Shown here: positions 19,590 to 28,773 of the stretch, piece by piece
Position numbering within the stretch: the first letter of the stretch is position 1
Layout of the letters: every line of letters starts with the position of its first letter
From: Rhodopseudomonas_A palustris_F
GTDB lineage: Bacteria > Pseudomonadota > Alphaproteobacteria > Rhizobiales > Xanthobacteraceae
Reading direction: 5' to 3'
Length of the DNA stretch: 64,000 nt
Assembly: GCF_000013745.1 (NCBI RefSeq)
Contig: NC_007925.1
Location: forward strand, 3,410,001 to 3,474,000
Program-made: the position numbers and the translations under genes
Notes under the pieces: generated by a model
The model's input: only the letters and a program-made list of their open reading frames with translations
Database searches by the model: none
Told to the model about the DNA's origin: nothing

Positions 19590-20072
19590 TCAAACCGTGG
19601 TTTCTTGTTCTGCGAAATAGATCAACCCGAGCCAGTCGGCGACCAGCGCCGAGCGCTTCTCACCCTCGATCTCGACGCTCACCGCGGTGCGCGACAGCAG
19701 TTCGTTCGGCTTTCGCATCGTCGCTTCGGTCAGCATGAAGCGACCGCGCACCCGCGACCCGGCCCGCACCGGCGAGATGAAGCGCAGCCGATCGAAACCG
19801 TAATTGACGCCCATGGTGGCGCCGCGGATTTTCGGCATCGCCTCGTAGGAAAACACGCTGAGCAACGACAGCGTCAGAAAGCCGTGGGCGATACTGGTGC
19901 CGAACGCGGTCTCGCGCGCCGCGCGCTGCGGATCGACGTGGATGAATTGATGATCTTCGGTGGCGTCGGCGAATACGTCGATCCGCGTTTGATCCACCAG
20001 ATGCCAGGCCGACACGCCGACTTCCTGCCCCGCCATCGCGAGATAGGCCTCGCGTTCCACCACCGCAGTCAT
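19590..20072 (-). CDS. MaoC family (R)-specific enoyl-CoA hydratase-like dehydratase
   Basis: About 160 residues from the ATG at 20072, which has GGAGAG four bases upstream. The MaoC hydratase motif is complete: Asp and His in DATEDHQFIHVDP, followed by AFGTSIAHGFLTLSL. Single hotdog domain. It hydrates enoyl-CoA to (R)-3-hydroxyacyl-CoA, matching the downstream MFE-2-like dehydrogenase. Confidence 0.88.
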   Translation of the reverse strand: MTAVVEREAYLAMAGQEVGVSAWHLVDQTRIDVFADATEDHQFIHVDPQRAARETAFGTSIAHGFLTLSLLSVFSYEAMPKIRGATMGVNYGFDRLRFISPVRAGSRVRGRFMLTEATMRKPNELLSRTAVSVEIEGEKRSALVADWLGLIYFAEQETTV

Positions 20073-20225
20073 GTGCTCTCCGTCACGATTATTGTTGCGA
20101 CGCACATTCCACAGGTCGCGGCCAGGCGCCAAGCGATTTTTTCGGGCGGGTGCGGAGAGCGCGTCCGCAGGCACGCTCCGACGTCGTCGTCGCTGCTGAC
20201 GGGCAAACCCGCGCCGAGCAGAGAG

Positions 20226-20348
20226 TCGTCATCCTGAGGCGCTCGCGCGTTCGCGCGAGCCTCGAAGGATGCGGCTCCGCGTGCGGCCGCATCCTTCGAG
20301 ACGCCCGGCTTCGCGCTGACGCGCTGCGCCGGGCTCCTCAGGATGACG
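20226..20348. repeat. Dispersed repeat, family A
   Basis: Copy of the CGTCATCCTGAGG...CTCAGGATGACG element. It lies between the acyl-CoA synthetase and the MaoC gene, so it would form a strong RNA stem within a possible operon and could split transcription. Confidence 0.8.
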
Positions 20349-20378
20349 GCGGTGTGCTCGCGTAGATCTAAGGGGCCG

Positions 20379-22109
20379 CTACCCCTCCGCCGGCGCGGCG
20401 CCGCGCGGGCTTTGCAACTCGGCGAATTCTTCTTCGCGGAATTCGTGGCCGCGCAACGCATCACTGCGGTCGTCGTCGCGCTCCAGCCGGCGCAGATGTA
20501 CGCGGCGGATCTTTCCGGAGATCGTCTTCGGCAGCTCGGTGACCATCTCGATGCGCCGAATCCGCTTGAACGGCGACAGCCGCGCCTGCAGATGGCGGAA
20601 AATCGACAGCGCGGTGTCGCGCGACGGCTCGGTGCCGGCCGCCAGCATCACATAGGCTTTCGGAATCGCCAGACGAATCGGATCCGGCGACGGCACCACC
20701 GCGGCTTCGGCGACCGCCTCGTGCTCGAGCAGGATGCTCTCCAGTTCGAACGGGCTGATCCGATAGTCCGAGGATTTGAACACGTCGTCGGTGCGGCCGA
20801 CGAAGGTGAGATAGCCCTCGTCGTCGGCGAACGCCACGTCGCCGCTGCGATAGACCTCGCCGTCGGCGCCGCTCAAGCTGCCGCCCTCGCCCTGATAACC
20901 TTGCATCAAGCCCGCGGGACGATCGGCCCCGAGCTTCAAGGTGATCTCGCCCTCTTTCGCCGGTTTGCCGTCGGGATCGGTGATGATCACCTGGTAGCCC
21001 GGCAGCGGCCGTCCCATCGAGCCGATCTTCACGACTTGCCCCGGCGAATTGCCGGCGAGCGCGGTGGTCTCGGTCTGGCCGTAGCCGTCGCGGATGGTGA
21101 GCCCCCAGGCCGACTTCACCTGATCGATCACTTCCGGATTGAGCGGTTCGCCGGCGCCGCAGACTTCGCGCAGCGCCACCTTATAGTCGGAGAGTTTCTC
21201 CTGAATGAACAGCCGCCACACCGTCGGCGGCGCGCACAGCGTGGTGACGCCGCAGCGCACCACCGTCGCCAGCAGGCTCTTGGCGTCGAACCGCGGCTGG
21301 TTGACCACGAACACCGTGGCCCCCGCATTCCACGGCGCGAACAGGCAGCTCCAGGCGTGCTTGGCCCAGCCCGGCGACGAGATGTTGAGATGCACGTCGC
21401 CGGGCTGCAGCCCCAGCCAATACATCGTCGACAGCGCGCCGATCGGATAGCTGCGTTGGCTGTGCCGCACCAGCTTCGGTTTCGCCGTGGTGCCGGAGGT
21501 GAAGTACAACAGCATCGGCTCGTCCGGGTCGGTCGGCGCATCCGGCGCGAAACTCCCAGGATAGTCCGCGCTTTGCGCAAACGGCAGCCAGCCCGCTTGC
21601 GCCTCGCCGACCACGACGCGCGCGAGATCCGCGCCGCCGAGGTTGGCGAATTTCGCCACCTGATCCGGCGCCGCCACCACCAACTTGGCGCGGCCGCGCT
21701 CCAGCCGGTCGCGCAATTCGTCGGGCGTCAGCAGCGTGGTCGCCGGGATCACGATGAGGCCGAGCTTGATCGCGGCCAGCATGATCTCCCACAGCGGCAC
21801 CACATTGCCGAGCAGCAGCAACAGATGATCGCCGCGCTTGAGCCCCTGCGCGCGCAGGAAATTCGCCGTCTGGTTGGAGCGTCGCGACAACTCCGCGAAC
21901 GACAATCTGGTCTCGCCGCCGCTCGCGGCGTCGACGATCCACAGCGCGGTGCGGTCTTTGCTGGCGGGATCGCCGGCGAGTTCGGCATCGAACCAGTCCA
22001 GCGCCCAGTTGAAGGGCGCCTGATCGGGCCAACGGAAATCCGCCACCGCGGTGTCGTAATCGGTGCGCTGCCCCAGCAGAAACGCCCTTGCGTCTTTGAA
22101 AGTGGTCAT
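20379..22109 (-). CDS. Acyl-CoA synthetase (AMP-forming, acetyl/medium-chain type)
   Basis: 576 residues of the ANL superfamily. Motifs in order: P-loop YFTSGTTAKPKLVRH, DGYGQTETT (A5), YRSGDVA (A7), GRTDDVFKSSDYRISPFE (A8 hinge), and the catalytic lysine in LPKTISGKIRR (A10). It activates a carboxylic acid to its acyl-CoA in the cytosol. Its position in a beta-oxidation/valine block suggests a branched or medium-chain acid. A repeat-filled gap of about 200 bases separates it from mmsB. Confidence 0.88.
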   Translation of the reverse strand: MTTFKDARAFLLGQRTDYDTAVADFRWPDQAPFNWALDWFDAELAGDPASKDRTALWIVDAASGGETRLSFAELSRRSNQTANFLRAQGLKRGDHLLLLLGNVVPLWEIMLAAIKLGLIVIPATTLLTPDELRDRLERGRAKLVVAAPDQVAKFANLGGADLARVVVGEAQAGWLPFAQSADYPGSFAPDAPTDPDEPMLLYFTSGTTAKPKLVRHSQRSYPIGALSTMYWLGLQPGDVHLNISSPGWAKHAWSCLFAPWNAGATVFVVNQPRFDAKSLLATVVRCGVTTLCAPPTVWRLFIQEKLSDYKVALREVCGAGEPLNPEVIDQVKSAWGLTIRDGYGQTETTALAGNSPGQVVKIGSMGRPLPGYQVIITDPDGKPAKEGEITLKLGADRPAGLMQGYQGEGGSLSGADGEVYRSGDVAFADDEGYLTFVGRTDDVFKSSDYRISPFELESILLEHEAVAEAAVVPSPDPIRLAIPKAYVMLAAGTEPSRDTALSIFRHLQARLSPFKRIRRIEMVTELPKTISGKIRRVHLRRLERDDDRSDALRGHEFREEEFAELQSPRGAAPAEG

Positions 22110-22185
22110 GTCTCGTTCCCCAAACCCTTGTTATTCTGATGTCGGTTTTCCGACCCTCAGTTAGTTACGCTTCAACACCCGCTCC

Positions 22186-22301
22186 CGTCATCCTGAGGAG
22201 CCCGGCGAAGTCCGAAGGACGAAGCCGGGCATCTCGAAGGATGGGCCGCAAGCCCTTGGAGCCGCATCCTTCGAGACGCCGCGCGGCTCCTCAGGATGAC
22301 G
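22186..22301. repeat. Dispersed repeat, family A
   Basis: Another copy of the CGTCATCCTGAGG...CTCAGGATGACGG element, placed between mmsB and the acyl-CoA synthetase gene, directly after the mmsB stop codon. Confidence 0.8.
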
Positions 22302-22328
22302 GCGCGTTGCGACACGGCGCTCACACCC

Positions 22329-23216
22329 TCACGTCCCCGCCTGCCCGCGCAGATAGTTGATGATCCCCGAAAAATCCGTCCCGCCGTGGCCGGCGTCGGC
22401 GAACGCCGCGTAGATCTCCTCGGCATGGGCACCGAGCGGCGTCGCGGCACCCGCGGCCTTGGCGGCCTCCTGCGACAGTTTCAGATCCTTCAGCATCAAG
22501 GCGGCGGCGAAGCCGGGCTTGTAGTCGTTGTTGGCCGGCGAGGTCGGCACTGGCCCTGGCACCGGGCAATAGCTGGTCAACGACCAACACTGCCCCGACG
22601 AGGTGGAGGCCACGTCGAACAGCGCCTGATGCGACAGCCCAAGTTTTTCCGCGAGTGCGAACGCCTCGCTGACCGCGATCATCGAAATGCCGAGGATCAT
22701 GTTGTTGCAGATCTTCGCCGCCTGCCCCGCACCGGGGCCGCCGCAATGCACGATCTTCTTGCCCATGAGTTCGAGCACCGGCTTGGCGGCATCGAACGCG
22801 ACCTGCGCGCCGCCGGCCATGAAGGTCAACGTGGCGGCCTTGGCACCGCCGGTGCCGCCCGACACCGGCGCATCCACCGAGGCGACCTCGTGCTTGGCGG
22901 CCGCGGCGTGGGCGCGGATCGAACTGCCGACGTCGATGGTCGAGCAATCGATGATCAGCGCGCCTTTAGCGATGCGCGGCAGGATCTCGTCCCACACCGC
23001 CAGCACATGATTGCCGGCGGGCAGCATGGTGACGACAACTTTCGCGTCGGCCACCGCCTCGACGGCCGAGCCCGCGATGGTCACGCCGTCGGCCTTGGCG
23101 GCGGCGCAGGAGGCTGCGACGAGATCGAAGCCGGCGACGTTGCGCCCGGCCTTCACCAGATTGGCGGCCATCGGCCCGCCCATATTGCCGAGCCCGATAA
23201 AGGCGACCTTGCTCAT
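22329..23216 (-). CDS. mmsB: 3-hydroxyisobutyrate dehydrogenase
   Basis: 295 residues. N-terminal NAD site FIGLGNMGGPMAANL; substrate loop DAPVSGGTGGAK (115-126); catalytic Lys168 in GAGQAAKICNN. It oxidises 3-hydroxyisobutyrate to methylmalonate semialdehyde, the substrate of the MmsA encoded 3 kb upstream on the same strand. GGAGGG precedes the ATG. Last gene of the valine segment, 31 bases after the hydrolase. Confidence 0.94.
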   Translation of the reverse strand: MSKVAFIGLGNMGGPMAANLVKAGRNVAGFDLVAASCAAAKADGVTIAGSAVEAVADAKVVVTMLPAGNHVLAVWDEILPRIAKGALIIDCSTIDVGSSIRAHAAAAKHEVASVDAPVSGGTGGAKAATLTFMAGGAQVAFDAAKPVLELMGKKIVHCGGPGAGQAAKICNNMILGISMIAVSEAFALAEKLGLSHQALFDVASTSSGQCWSLTSYCPVPGPVPTSPANNDYKPGFAAALMLKDLKLSQEAAKAAGAATPLGAHAEEIYAAFADAGHGGTDFSGIINYLRGQAGT

Positions 23217-23247
23217 TGTTGTCCCTCCACGTCTTGTTGTTATCGCG

Positions 23248-24321
23248 TTAGTCCGGAAATCTCAGCTCCCGGTCGCCGCGAGGCTCGAAATAGCGCGCGA
23301 CGATGTCGTCGCCGACGTCCTCGAGCCGCGACGGCCGCCATTTCGGGCTGCGGTCCTTGTCGATCACCGCGGCGCGGATGCCCTCGACGAAATCCGCGCT
23401 GACGAACACTTCGAGCGCCGCGCGATACTCGTCGACCAGGCAGGCCTCGAGCGACGGCGCGTGCCGGGCGCTACGCAACAGCCTCAGCGCCACTTTCAGG
23501 CTGGTCGGCGACTTGCTGTTCAACGCCTGCAGCGTGGTTGTCGCGAACGCCGAGCCGTCGCGCGACAGCGCCGCGACGATCTGTTCAACGGTGTCGTGGG
23601 CGAAGGCCGCGTCGATCTGATCGCGATGCCGCTCGGCCGGGCCCGGCTGCGGCGTCGCGGCAAAGCCCGCGACGATGCCGCGGACGGTGCTGGCCGACGC
23701 ACCGCGCCGCGCCTGGATCAGCGCGTCGCGCAGCGCCGGCCATTGGTGCGCCGGCACGTCGACATCCGCAAACCCGGCATAGATCGCGTCGGCGCTGTTC
23801 ATGATCGCGCCGGTGAGCCCGAAGTAAGCACCGCTCTCGCCCGGCGCCCACGACAACAAATAAGTGCCGCCGACATCGGGGAAGAAACCGATGCCGACCT
23901 CCGGCATCGCGATCTTGGTGGTCTCGCTTACCACGCGGACGCTGCCATGGCCGCTGATGCCGACGCCGCCCCCCATCACCAGCCCATCCATCAAGGCGAC
24001 GTAAGGCTTGGCGAAGCCGGCGATCCGCGCGTTCAGCAGATATTCTTCACGCCAAAACACCGGCCCGAGATCGCCGCCCTGCCGCGCGCTGTTGTACAAG
24101 GTGCGGATGTCGCCGCCGGCGCACAGCCCGCGTTCGCCGGCGCCCTCCAGCAACACGAGCGCCACGTCGGGATCGGCCGCGAAGACGTCCAGTGCGGCAT
24201 CGATGCCGCGCGCCATCTCCAGCGTCAGCGCGTTGATCGCCTTCGGCCGGTTGAGGCGAATGACGCCGGCTGTGCCCTCGCGCCGCACGAGCAGTTCCGG
24301 TTCGTTGAGCGGCGCATTCAT
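23248..24321 (-). CDS. 3-hydroxyisobutyryl-CoA hydrolase (crotonase family)
   Basis: 357 residues, longer than a plain enoyl-CoA hydratase, which is typical of the hydrolase. The oxyanion-hole segments are GLCAGGDIRTLY and DGLVMGGGVGISGHG, and EVGIGFFPDVGGTYLLS holds the catalytic Glu/Asp region. It releases 3-hydroxyisobutyrate from its CoA ester in valine degradation. Start and the preceding stop overlap as ATGA, so translation is coupled to the dehydrogenase. Confidence 0.92.
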   Translation of the reverse strand: MNAPLNEPELLVRREGTAGVIRLNRPKAINALTLEMARGIDAALDVFAADPDVALVLLEGAGERGLCAGGDIRTLYNSARQGGDLGPVFWREEYLLNARIAGFAKPYVALMDGLVMGGGVGISGHGSVRVVSETTKIAMPEVGIGFFPDVGGTYLLSWAPGESGAYFGLTGAIMNSADAIYAGFADVDVPAHQWPALRDALIQARRGASASTVRGIVAGFAATPQPGPAERHRDQIDAAFAHDTVEQIVAALSRDGSAFATTTLQALNSKSPTSLKVALRLLRSARHAPSLEACLVDEYRAALEVFVSADFVEGIRAAVIDKDRSPKWRPSRLEDVGDDIVARYFEPRGDRELRFPD

Positions 24322-25466
24322 CGCGCGGCCTCGATCAATTTCCGCGCCACGATCAGCCGCATGATCTCATTGGTCCCTTCCAAAATCTGGTGCACCCGCA
24401 GGTCGCGGACGATCTTCTCGATGCCGTATTCGCTCAAATAGCCGTAGCCGCCGTGCAGTTGCAGCGCCTGGTTGGCGACCTCGAAGCCGACGTCGGTGCC
24501 GAACCGTTTGGCCATCGCGCAGAGCATGGTCGCGTCATGATCCTTGCGGTCGAGCGCCGCGGCAGCGCGCCACACCAAGGTGCGCGCGGCTTCCAATTCG
24601 GTCGCCATGTCGGCCAAGCGAAACTGCAGCGCCTGGAATTCGTCGAGCCGTTTGCCGAAGGCCTTGCGCTGTTTCATGTAGCTCAGCGATTTGTCGAGCG
24701 CCGATTGCGCGCCGCCGAGCGAGCACGCCGCGATGTTGATGCGGCCGCCGTCGAGCCCGGCCATCGCGATCTTGAAGCCGATGCCTTCCTCGCCGAGCCG
24801 ATTGGCGGCCGGCACGCGGGCGTTGTCGAACATCACCGCACAGGTCGGTTGCGCGTTCCAGCCCATCTTGCGCTCATTGGCGCCGAACGACAGCCCCGGC
24901 GTGTCGCCCTCCACCACCAGCGTCGAGATCCCGCCGGCCCCCTCGCCGCCGGTGCGCACCATCACCACATAGAGCCCGGCGGCGCTGGCGCCGGAGATGA
25001 ATTGTTTCTGACCATTCAGCACATAATGATCGCCGTCGCGCACCGCGCGGGTCCGCAACGCGGCGGCGTCAGAGCCGGAGCCCGGTTCGGTCAGGCAATA
25101 GCTCGCGATCAGCTCCATGCTGCACAGCTTCGGCAACCACTTGTTGCGCTGTTCGGCATTGCCGTAGGCGTCGATCATCCAGCTCGCCATGTTGTGGATC
25201 GAGATGAACGCCGACACCGTCGGGCAGCCCTGCGCCAGCGCCTCGAAGATCAAGGCGGCGTCGAACCGCGTCATCGCGCTGCCGCCGACGTCGTCGCGGA
25301 TGTAGATCCCGGCCATGCCGAGCGCCGCCGCCTGCCGGATCACCTCGACGGGGAAATACTTGTCCTGATCCCATTGCAGCGCATGCGGCGCAATTCTTTC
25401 CGCGGCAAAGTCGCGCGCCATGTCGCGGACGGCGAGTTGGTCGTCGGTGAGAGTGAAGATCGTCAT
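24318..25466 (-). CDS. Acyl-CoA dehydrogenase, probable isobutyryl-CoA dehydrogenase
   Basis: About 382 residues. Signatures: SYCLTEPGSGSDAAALRT, LNGQKQFISGA, the FAD-contacting RKAFGKRLDEFQALQF, LHGGYGYLSEYGIEKIVRD, and the C-terminal QILEGTNEIMR with the family's catalytic-glutamate region. Its position next to the hydrolase, mmsB and mmsA makes isobutyryl-CoA the likely substrate. The ATG at 25466 overlaps the vapC stop as ATGA, and is preferred to an in-frame TTG 12 bases upstream. Confidence 0.9.
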   Translation of the reverse strand: MTIFTLTDDQLAVRDMARDFAAERIAPHALQWDQDKYFPVEVIRQAAALGMAGIYIRDDVGGSAMTRFDAALIFEALAQGCPTVSAFISIHNMASWMIDAYGNAEQRNKWLPKLCSMELIASYCLTEPGSGSDAAALRTRAVRDGDHYVLNGQKQFISGASAAGLYVVMVRTGGEGAGGISTLVVEGDTPGLSFGANERKMGWNAQPTCAVMFDNARVPAANRLGEEGIGFKIAMAGLDGGRINIAACSLGGAQSALDKSLSYMKQRKAFGKRLDEFQALQFRLADMATELEAARTLVWRAAAALDRKDHDATMLCAMAKRFGTDVGFEVANQALQLHGGYGYLSEYGIEKIVRDLRVHQILEGTNEIMRLIVARKLIEAAR

Positions 25467-25891
25467 GCGGATTGCCAATCGGAGAGAAGTGTCACGTAGC
25501 GGGCATGCTCGGTGCTCGCGAGTTTCTCCACGAGCCGACGGTCCGCGGTGATAAGCAGCGCGTCAAGCCGCCGCGCGGCTTCGAGATAGATCAGGTCGTA
25601 GATCGGATGGCGAAGCAGCACCGCATTGTGGAACGCCGGCTCGGTCAGTTCATCGATATCGATGACGTCGTTTAGATAGTTGGGCAACGATCGCAGAAAA
25701 CCGAATGCTCTATCGGCTGGAAGAAGGCCGGCGACCGCCTTGCGGGCCAGAACGTTTGCGACCTCAGTCACGATCAGCTTCGGAGCGAACAAACGGTGCT
25801 GAATGGACGAGAGGTCGTCAGCCAATTCGGAATCCGTTTCGTTGACGAACCATTTCACAGCAACGCTCGCATCGACAACGAAGTCGCTCAC
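25463..25891 (-). CDS. vapC: VapC-family PIN-domain toxin (RNase)
   Basis: 142 residues. The four PIN acidic residues are in place: Asp7 (VVDASVAVKW), Glu43 (TEVANVL), Asp99 (YDLIYLEAA) and Asp117 (TADRRL). VapC toxins are magnesium-dependent RNases cutting tRNA or rRNA. The start (GTG) overlaps the stop of the antitoxin gene by 4 bases, and its stop overlaps the start of the acyl-CoA dehydrogenase, so the toxin is coupled on both sides within the valine operon. Confidence 0.93.
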   Translation of the reverse strand: MSDFVVDASVAVKWFVNETDSELADDLSSIQHRLFAPKLIVTEVANVLARKAVAGLLPADRAFGFLRSLPNYLNDVIDIDELTEPAFHNAVLLRHPIYDLIYLEAARRLDALLITADRRLVEKLASTEHARYVTLLSDWQSA

Positions 25892-26115
25892 TCAAGGCCT
25901 TCCCGGACTTCGTCGAGTGTGAGCGCCGGCTGTAGCCCGGGGAATTGCGCCCGAAAGTAACGCGATACGGCCACGCGCTCTTCCGGCGAGAATTTCTGGT
26001 TGCGTTTCAGAACCTCCTCGGCCTCCTGCTCGAACGTCCGGCCGTTGGCGCGTGCACGGCGCCTGAACGCCGCCTCCAACTCGTCCGCGCGACTCCGCGT
26101 TACCGCCTGTGCCAT
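25888..26115 (-). CDS. vapB: VapB-type antitoxin (FitA-like, ribbon-helix-helix)
   Basis: 75 residues. The N-terminal half (ADELEAAFRRRARANGRTFEQEAEEVL) resembles the FitA-like antitoxins that bind DNA as a dimer and inhibit a partner PIN toxin with their C-terminal tail. It lies 35 bases downstream of mmsA and overlaps vapC. An antitoxin normally represses its own promoter; here no separate promoter is visible because the gap is short. Confidence 0.85.
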   Translation of the reverse strand: MAQAVTRSRADELEAAFRRRARANGRTFEQEAEEVLKRNQKFSPEERVAVSRYFRAQFPGLQPALTLDEVREGLE

Positions 26116-26150
26116 CGCATTTCTCCGATTACTACGGCTTCGATGCTACC

Positions 26151-27647
26151 TCACTTCATCGTCGGGATCGAGAATTCGGCGCCTTCTTTGACGCCGCTTG
26201 GCCAGCGCGCGGTGACGGTCTTGGTCTTGGTGTAGAAGCGAATAGAATCCGGGCCGTGCTGGTTGAGATCGCCGAAGCCGGATTTCTTCCAGCCGCCGAA
26301 GGTGTAGTAGGCGATCGGCACCGGGATCGGCACGTTGATACCGACCATGCCGACATTCACCTTGGCGGCGAAGTCGCGCGCGGCGTCGCCGTCGCGGGTG
26401 AAGATCGCAACGCCATTGCCGTAGTCGTGGTCGGACGGCAGCGCCAGCGCTTCGGCGTAGTCGTGCGCACGGACCACGCTCAGCACGGGTCCAAAAATCT
26501 CCTCTTTGTAGATCCGCATGTCTTTGGTGACGTTGTCGAACAGGCAGCCGCCCATATAGAAGCCGTTCTCATAGCCCTGAAGCGTGAAGTCGCGGCCGTC
26601 GACCGCGAGCGTCGCGCCCTCCTCGATCCCGACCTTGACGTAGTCCTTGACGCGCTGCAGCGCCGCCTTGGTCACCAGCGGGCCAAAATCGGCCGACGGA
26701 TCGGTGGACGGCCCGATCTTCAGCGCCTCGACCCGCGGGATCAGCTTCTCCATCAGCGCGTCGGCGGTGGCCTTGCCGACCGGCACCGCGACCGAGATCG
26801 CCATGCAGCGCTCGCCGGCGGAGCCGTAGCCGGCGCCGATCAGGGCGTCGACGGTGTGGTCGAGATCGGCGTCGGGCATGATGATGGCGTGGTTCTTGGC
26901 GCCGCCGAAGCATTGCGCGCGCTTGCCGGTCGCCGCCGCCCGCTCATAGATGTATTGCGCGATCGGCGAGGAACCGACGAAGCCGACCGCGCGAATATCC
27001 GGGTCGTCCAGGATGGCGTCGACCGCCTCTTTGTCGCCGTTGACGACGTTGAGGATGCCCGGCGGCAATCCGGCCTCGATCATCAACGCGGCGAGCGCCA
27101 TCGGAACCCCGGGGTCGCGCTCCGAGGGCTTGAGGATGAAGGCGTTGCCGCAGGCGATCGCCGGGGCGAATTTCCACATCGGGATCATCGCCGGGAAATT
27201 GAACGGGGTGATGCCGGCGACCACGCCGAGCGGCTGCCGCATCGAATAGATGTCGATGCCGGGGCCGGCGCCTTCGGTGTATTCGCCCTTCATCAGGTGC
27301 GGAATGCCGCAGGCGAATTCCACCACTTCGAGGCCGCGCTGGATGTCACCCTTGGCGTCCGGCACGGTCTTGCCGTGCTCGCTGGCGAGCAACTCGGCGA
27401 GCTTGTCGTAGTCGCGCTGCGCCAACTCGAGGAATTTCATCATCACCCGGGCGCGACGCTGCGGGTTGGTGGCGCCCCACGCCAGCTGCGCTTGCTTGGC
27501 ATCTTCCACCGCGGCGCGCAGCTCGGCTTTGGTCGCGAGCGCAACCTGCGCCTGCACCTCGCCGGTCATCGGTTCGAACACGTCGGCAAACCGACCCGAC
27601 GTTCCAGCAACCTCGCGGCCAGCGATAAAATGCCCGATTGAGCGCAT
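26151..27647 (-). CDS. mmsA: Methylmalonate-semialdehyde dehydrogenase (CoA-acylating)
   Basis: 498 residues, starting at the ATG at 27647 after CTGGAGGAACGT. Aldehyde dehydrogenase fold with Asn150 in TPFNFP, the NAD loop GFVGSSPIA and catalytic Cys281 in YGSAGERCMA. The overall length and the SVAVPVG segment fit MmsA, which converts methylmalonate semialdehyde to propionyl-CoA in valine (and inositol/thymine) degradation. The frame stays open far upstream, but that extension overlaps the TetR gene and is not real. MmsB, the hydrolase and the acyl-CoA dehydrogenase lie downstream. Confidence 0.95.
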   Translation of the reverse strand: MRSIGHFIAGREVAGTSGRFADVFEPMTGEVQAQVALATKAELRAAVEDAKQAQLAWGATNPQRRARVMMKFLELAQRDYDKLAELLASEHGKTVPDAKGDIQRGLEVVEFACGIPHLMKGEYTEGAGPGIDIYSMRQPLGVVAGITPFNFPAMIPMWKFAPAIACGNAFILKPSERDPGVPMALAALMIEAGLPPGILNVVNGDKEAVDAILDDPDIRAVGFVGSSPIAQYIYERAAATGKRAQCFGGAKNHAIIMPDADLDHTVDALIGAGYGSAGERCMAISVAVPVGKATADALMEKLIPRVEALKIGPSTDPSADFGPLVTKAALQRVKDYVKVGIEEGATLAVDGRDFTLQGYENGFYMGGCLFDNVTKDMRIYKEEIFGPVLSVVRAHDYAEALALPSDHDYGNGVAIFTRDGDAARDFAAKVNVGMVGINVPIPVPIAYYTFGGWKKSGFGDLNQHGPDSIRFYTKTKTVTARWPSGVKEGAEFSIPTMK

Positions 27648-27796
27648 ACGTTCCTCCAGAAGCTGATCTTGGAAATATCTTGAATGGATTTTGCGGCGTT
27701 TGGGAAGGGCTTCCCCGCGCGCTTCAGCCGAAAGACTATCGTGCTCGTGCAGCGCCGGCAAACCTCGAACGCGAATGCGTGCCTTGAGAAAACGCC

Positions 27797-28438
27797 TCAG
27801 TCCGCGGCCGGGGCCACGGCGGGTTTGCGGGCCGGACGCGGCTTCACGGTCGATTTTACCGCCGGGGCGCGATGCAGTGCGGCCTCGCGGCCGGCGCTGA
27901 GAATTTCGTCGGAGATCTCGCCATGGCCGGCGATCCGCGCCAGCAGCAGCGTTCCCATCATCGTCGCCATCGCGGCGATCGCCTGCTTGCGCGCCAGCTT
28001 GGGCGGCGCGTCGACGATCTGTTCCGCCACCATCTCGATCATCTCCTCGAGCTTGGCGGCGAACGCCTTGCGGGTCTTCGGGCTTTCGCGGGCGATCTCG
28101 GCGCCGAGCGCCGGCACCGCGCAGCCGCGGCCGGGGTCGTCGCGGTGCGACGCGGTCAGATAGGAGTCCACGATCGCCGTCAGCCGCTGCTCCGGCGGCA
28201 GCTCGGCAGCGAGCCTGCGCCAGCGCGCGTTGGAGCGGTCGATCGCATAGCCGAACGCCTCGACCAGCAGCGCCTCGCGGGACTCGAAATGCGCGTAAAA
28301 TCCGCCATGAGTGAGCCCCGCCTCCTTCATCAGGTCGGCGACGCCGATGCCATGGGCGCCCTTTTCGCGCAACCGGACCGACGCCTTTTTGACGATCCGG
28401 GCGTGGGTTTCCTGCTTGTGGTCCTTGGAATAGCGCAT
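27797..28438 (-). CDS. TetR/AcrR-family transcriptional regulator
   Basis: 213 residues. The N-terminal helix-turn-helix reads KKASVRLREKGAHGIGVADL then AGLTHGGFYAHFESREALL, typical of TetR. The ligand-binding half contains GCAVPALGAEIARESP, common in the NemR/YcdC-like branch. An Ala/Pro/Lys-rich tail follows. It sits 149 bases upstream of mmsA on the same strand and is a candidate regulator of the valine/acyl-CoA block; no operator was identified. Confidence 0.88.
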   Translation of the reverse strand: MRYSKDHKQETHARIVKKASVRLREKGAHGIGVADLMKEAGLTHGGFYAHFESREALLVEAFGYAIDRSNARWRRLAAELPPEQRLTAIVDSYLTASHRDDPGRGCAVPALGAEIARESPKTRKAFAAKLEEMIEMVAEQIVDAPPKLARKQAIAAMATMMGTLLLARIAGHGEISDEILSAGREAALHRAPAVKSTVKPRPARKPAVAPAAD

Positions 28439-28526
28439 CGGTTGTCCATTGAATGTTTGAAATCATATAATGGCACCATTCGCGACAATACGCTGCAGTC
28501 TTTTGGTCGACCGCAAAGCTACGAGA

Positions 28527-28663
28527 CGTGCCCCGGACGCAGCGCAGCGCGCCGCAGTTACGGCGTGGTGTGCCGCAAAGCCGGGGCCGTGACGGAACGC
28601 AGCGCCTGGAACGGTCCCGGCTCGCATCGCAGCGCAAAGGCGTTGCTCGGCGTCCGGGACACG
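28527..28663. repeat. Dispersed repeat, family C
   Basis: Begins CGTGCCCCGGACGC and ends GCGTCCGGGACACG, giving an inverted pair of ends. Related copies lie at 41882-42019 and 56200-56337, with fragments near 40101-40150 and 40353-40405. Confidence 0.7.
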
Positions 28664-28773
28664 AATCCGTTGATGCCAAAAGTCGTCCCACACCGCATTT
28701 GTGGCTGGCGCCATCCTGCGCCGCCCATGATATGATGGCCGTCATTATACCGGCAAGTTTCTGCGGCGTGAGG

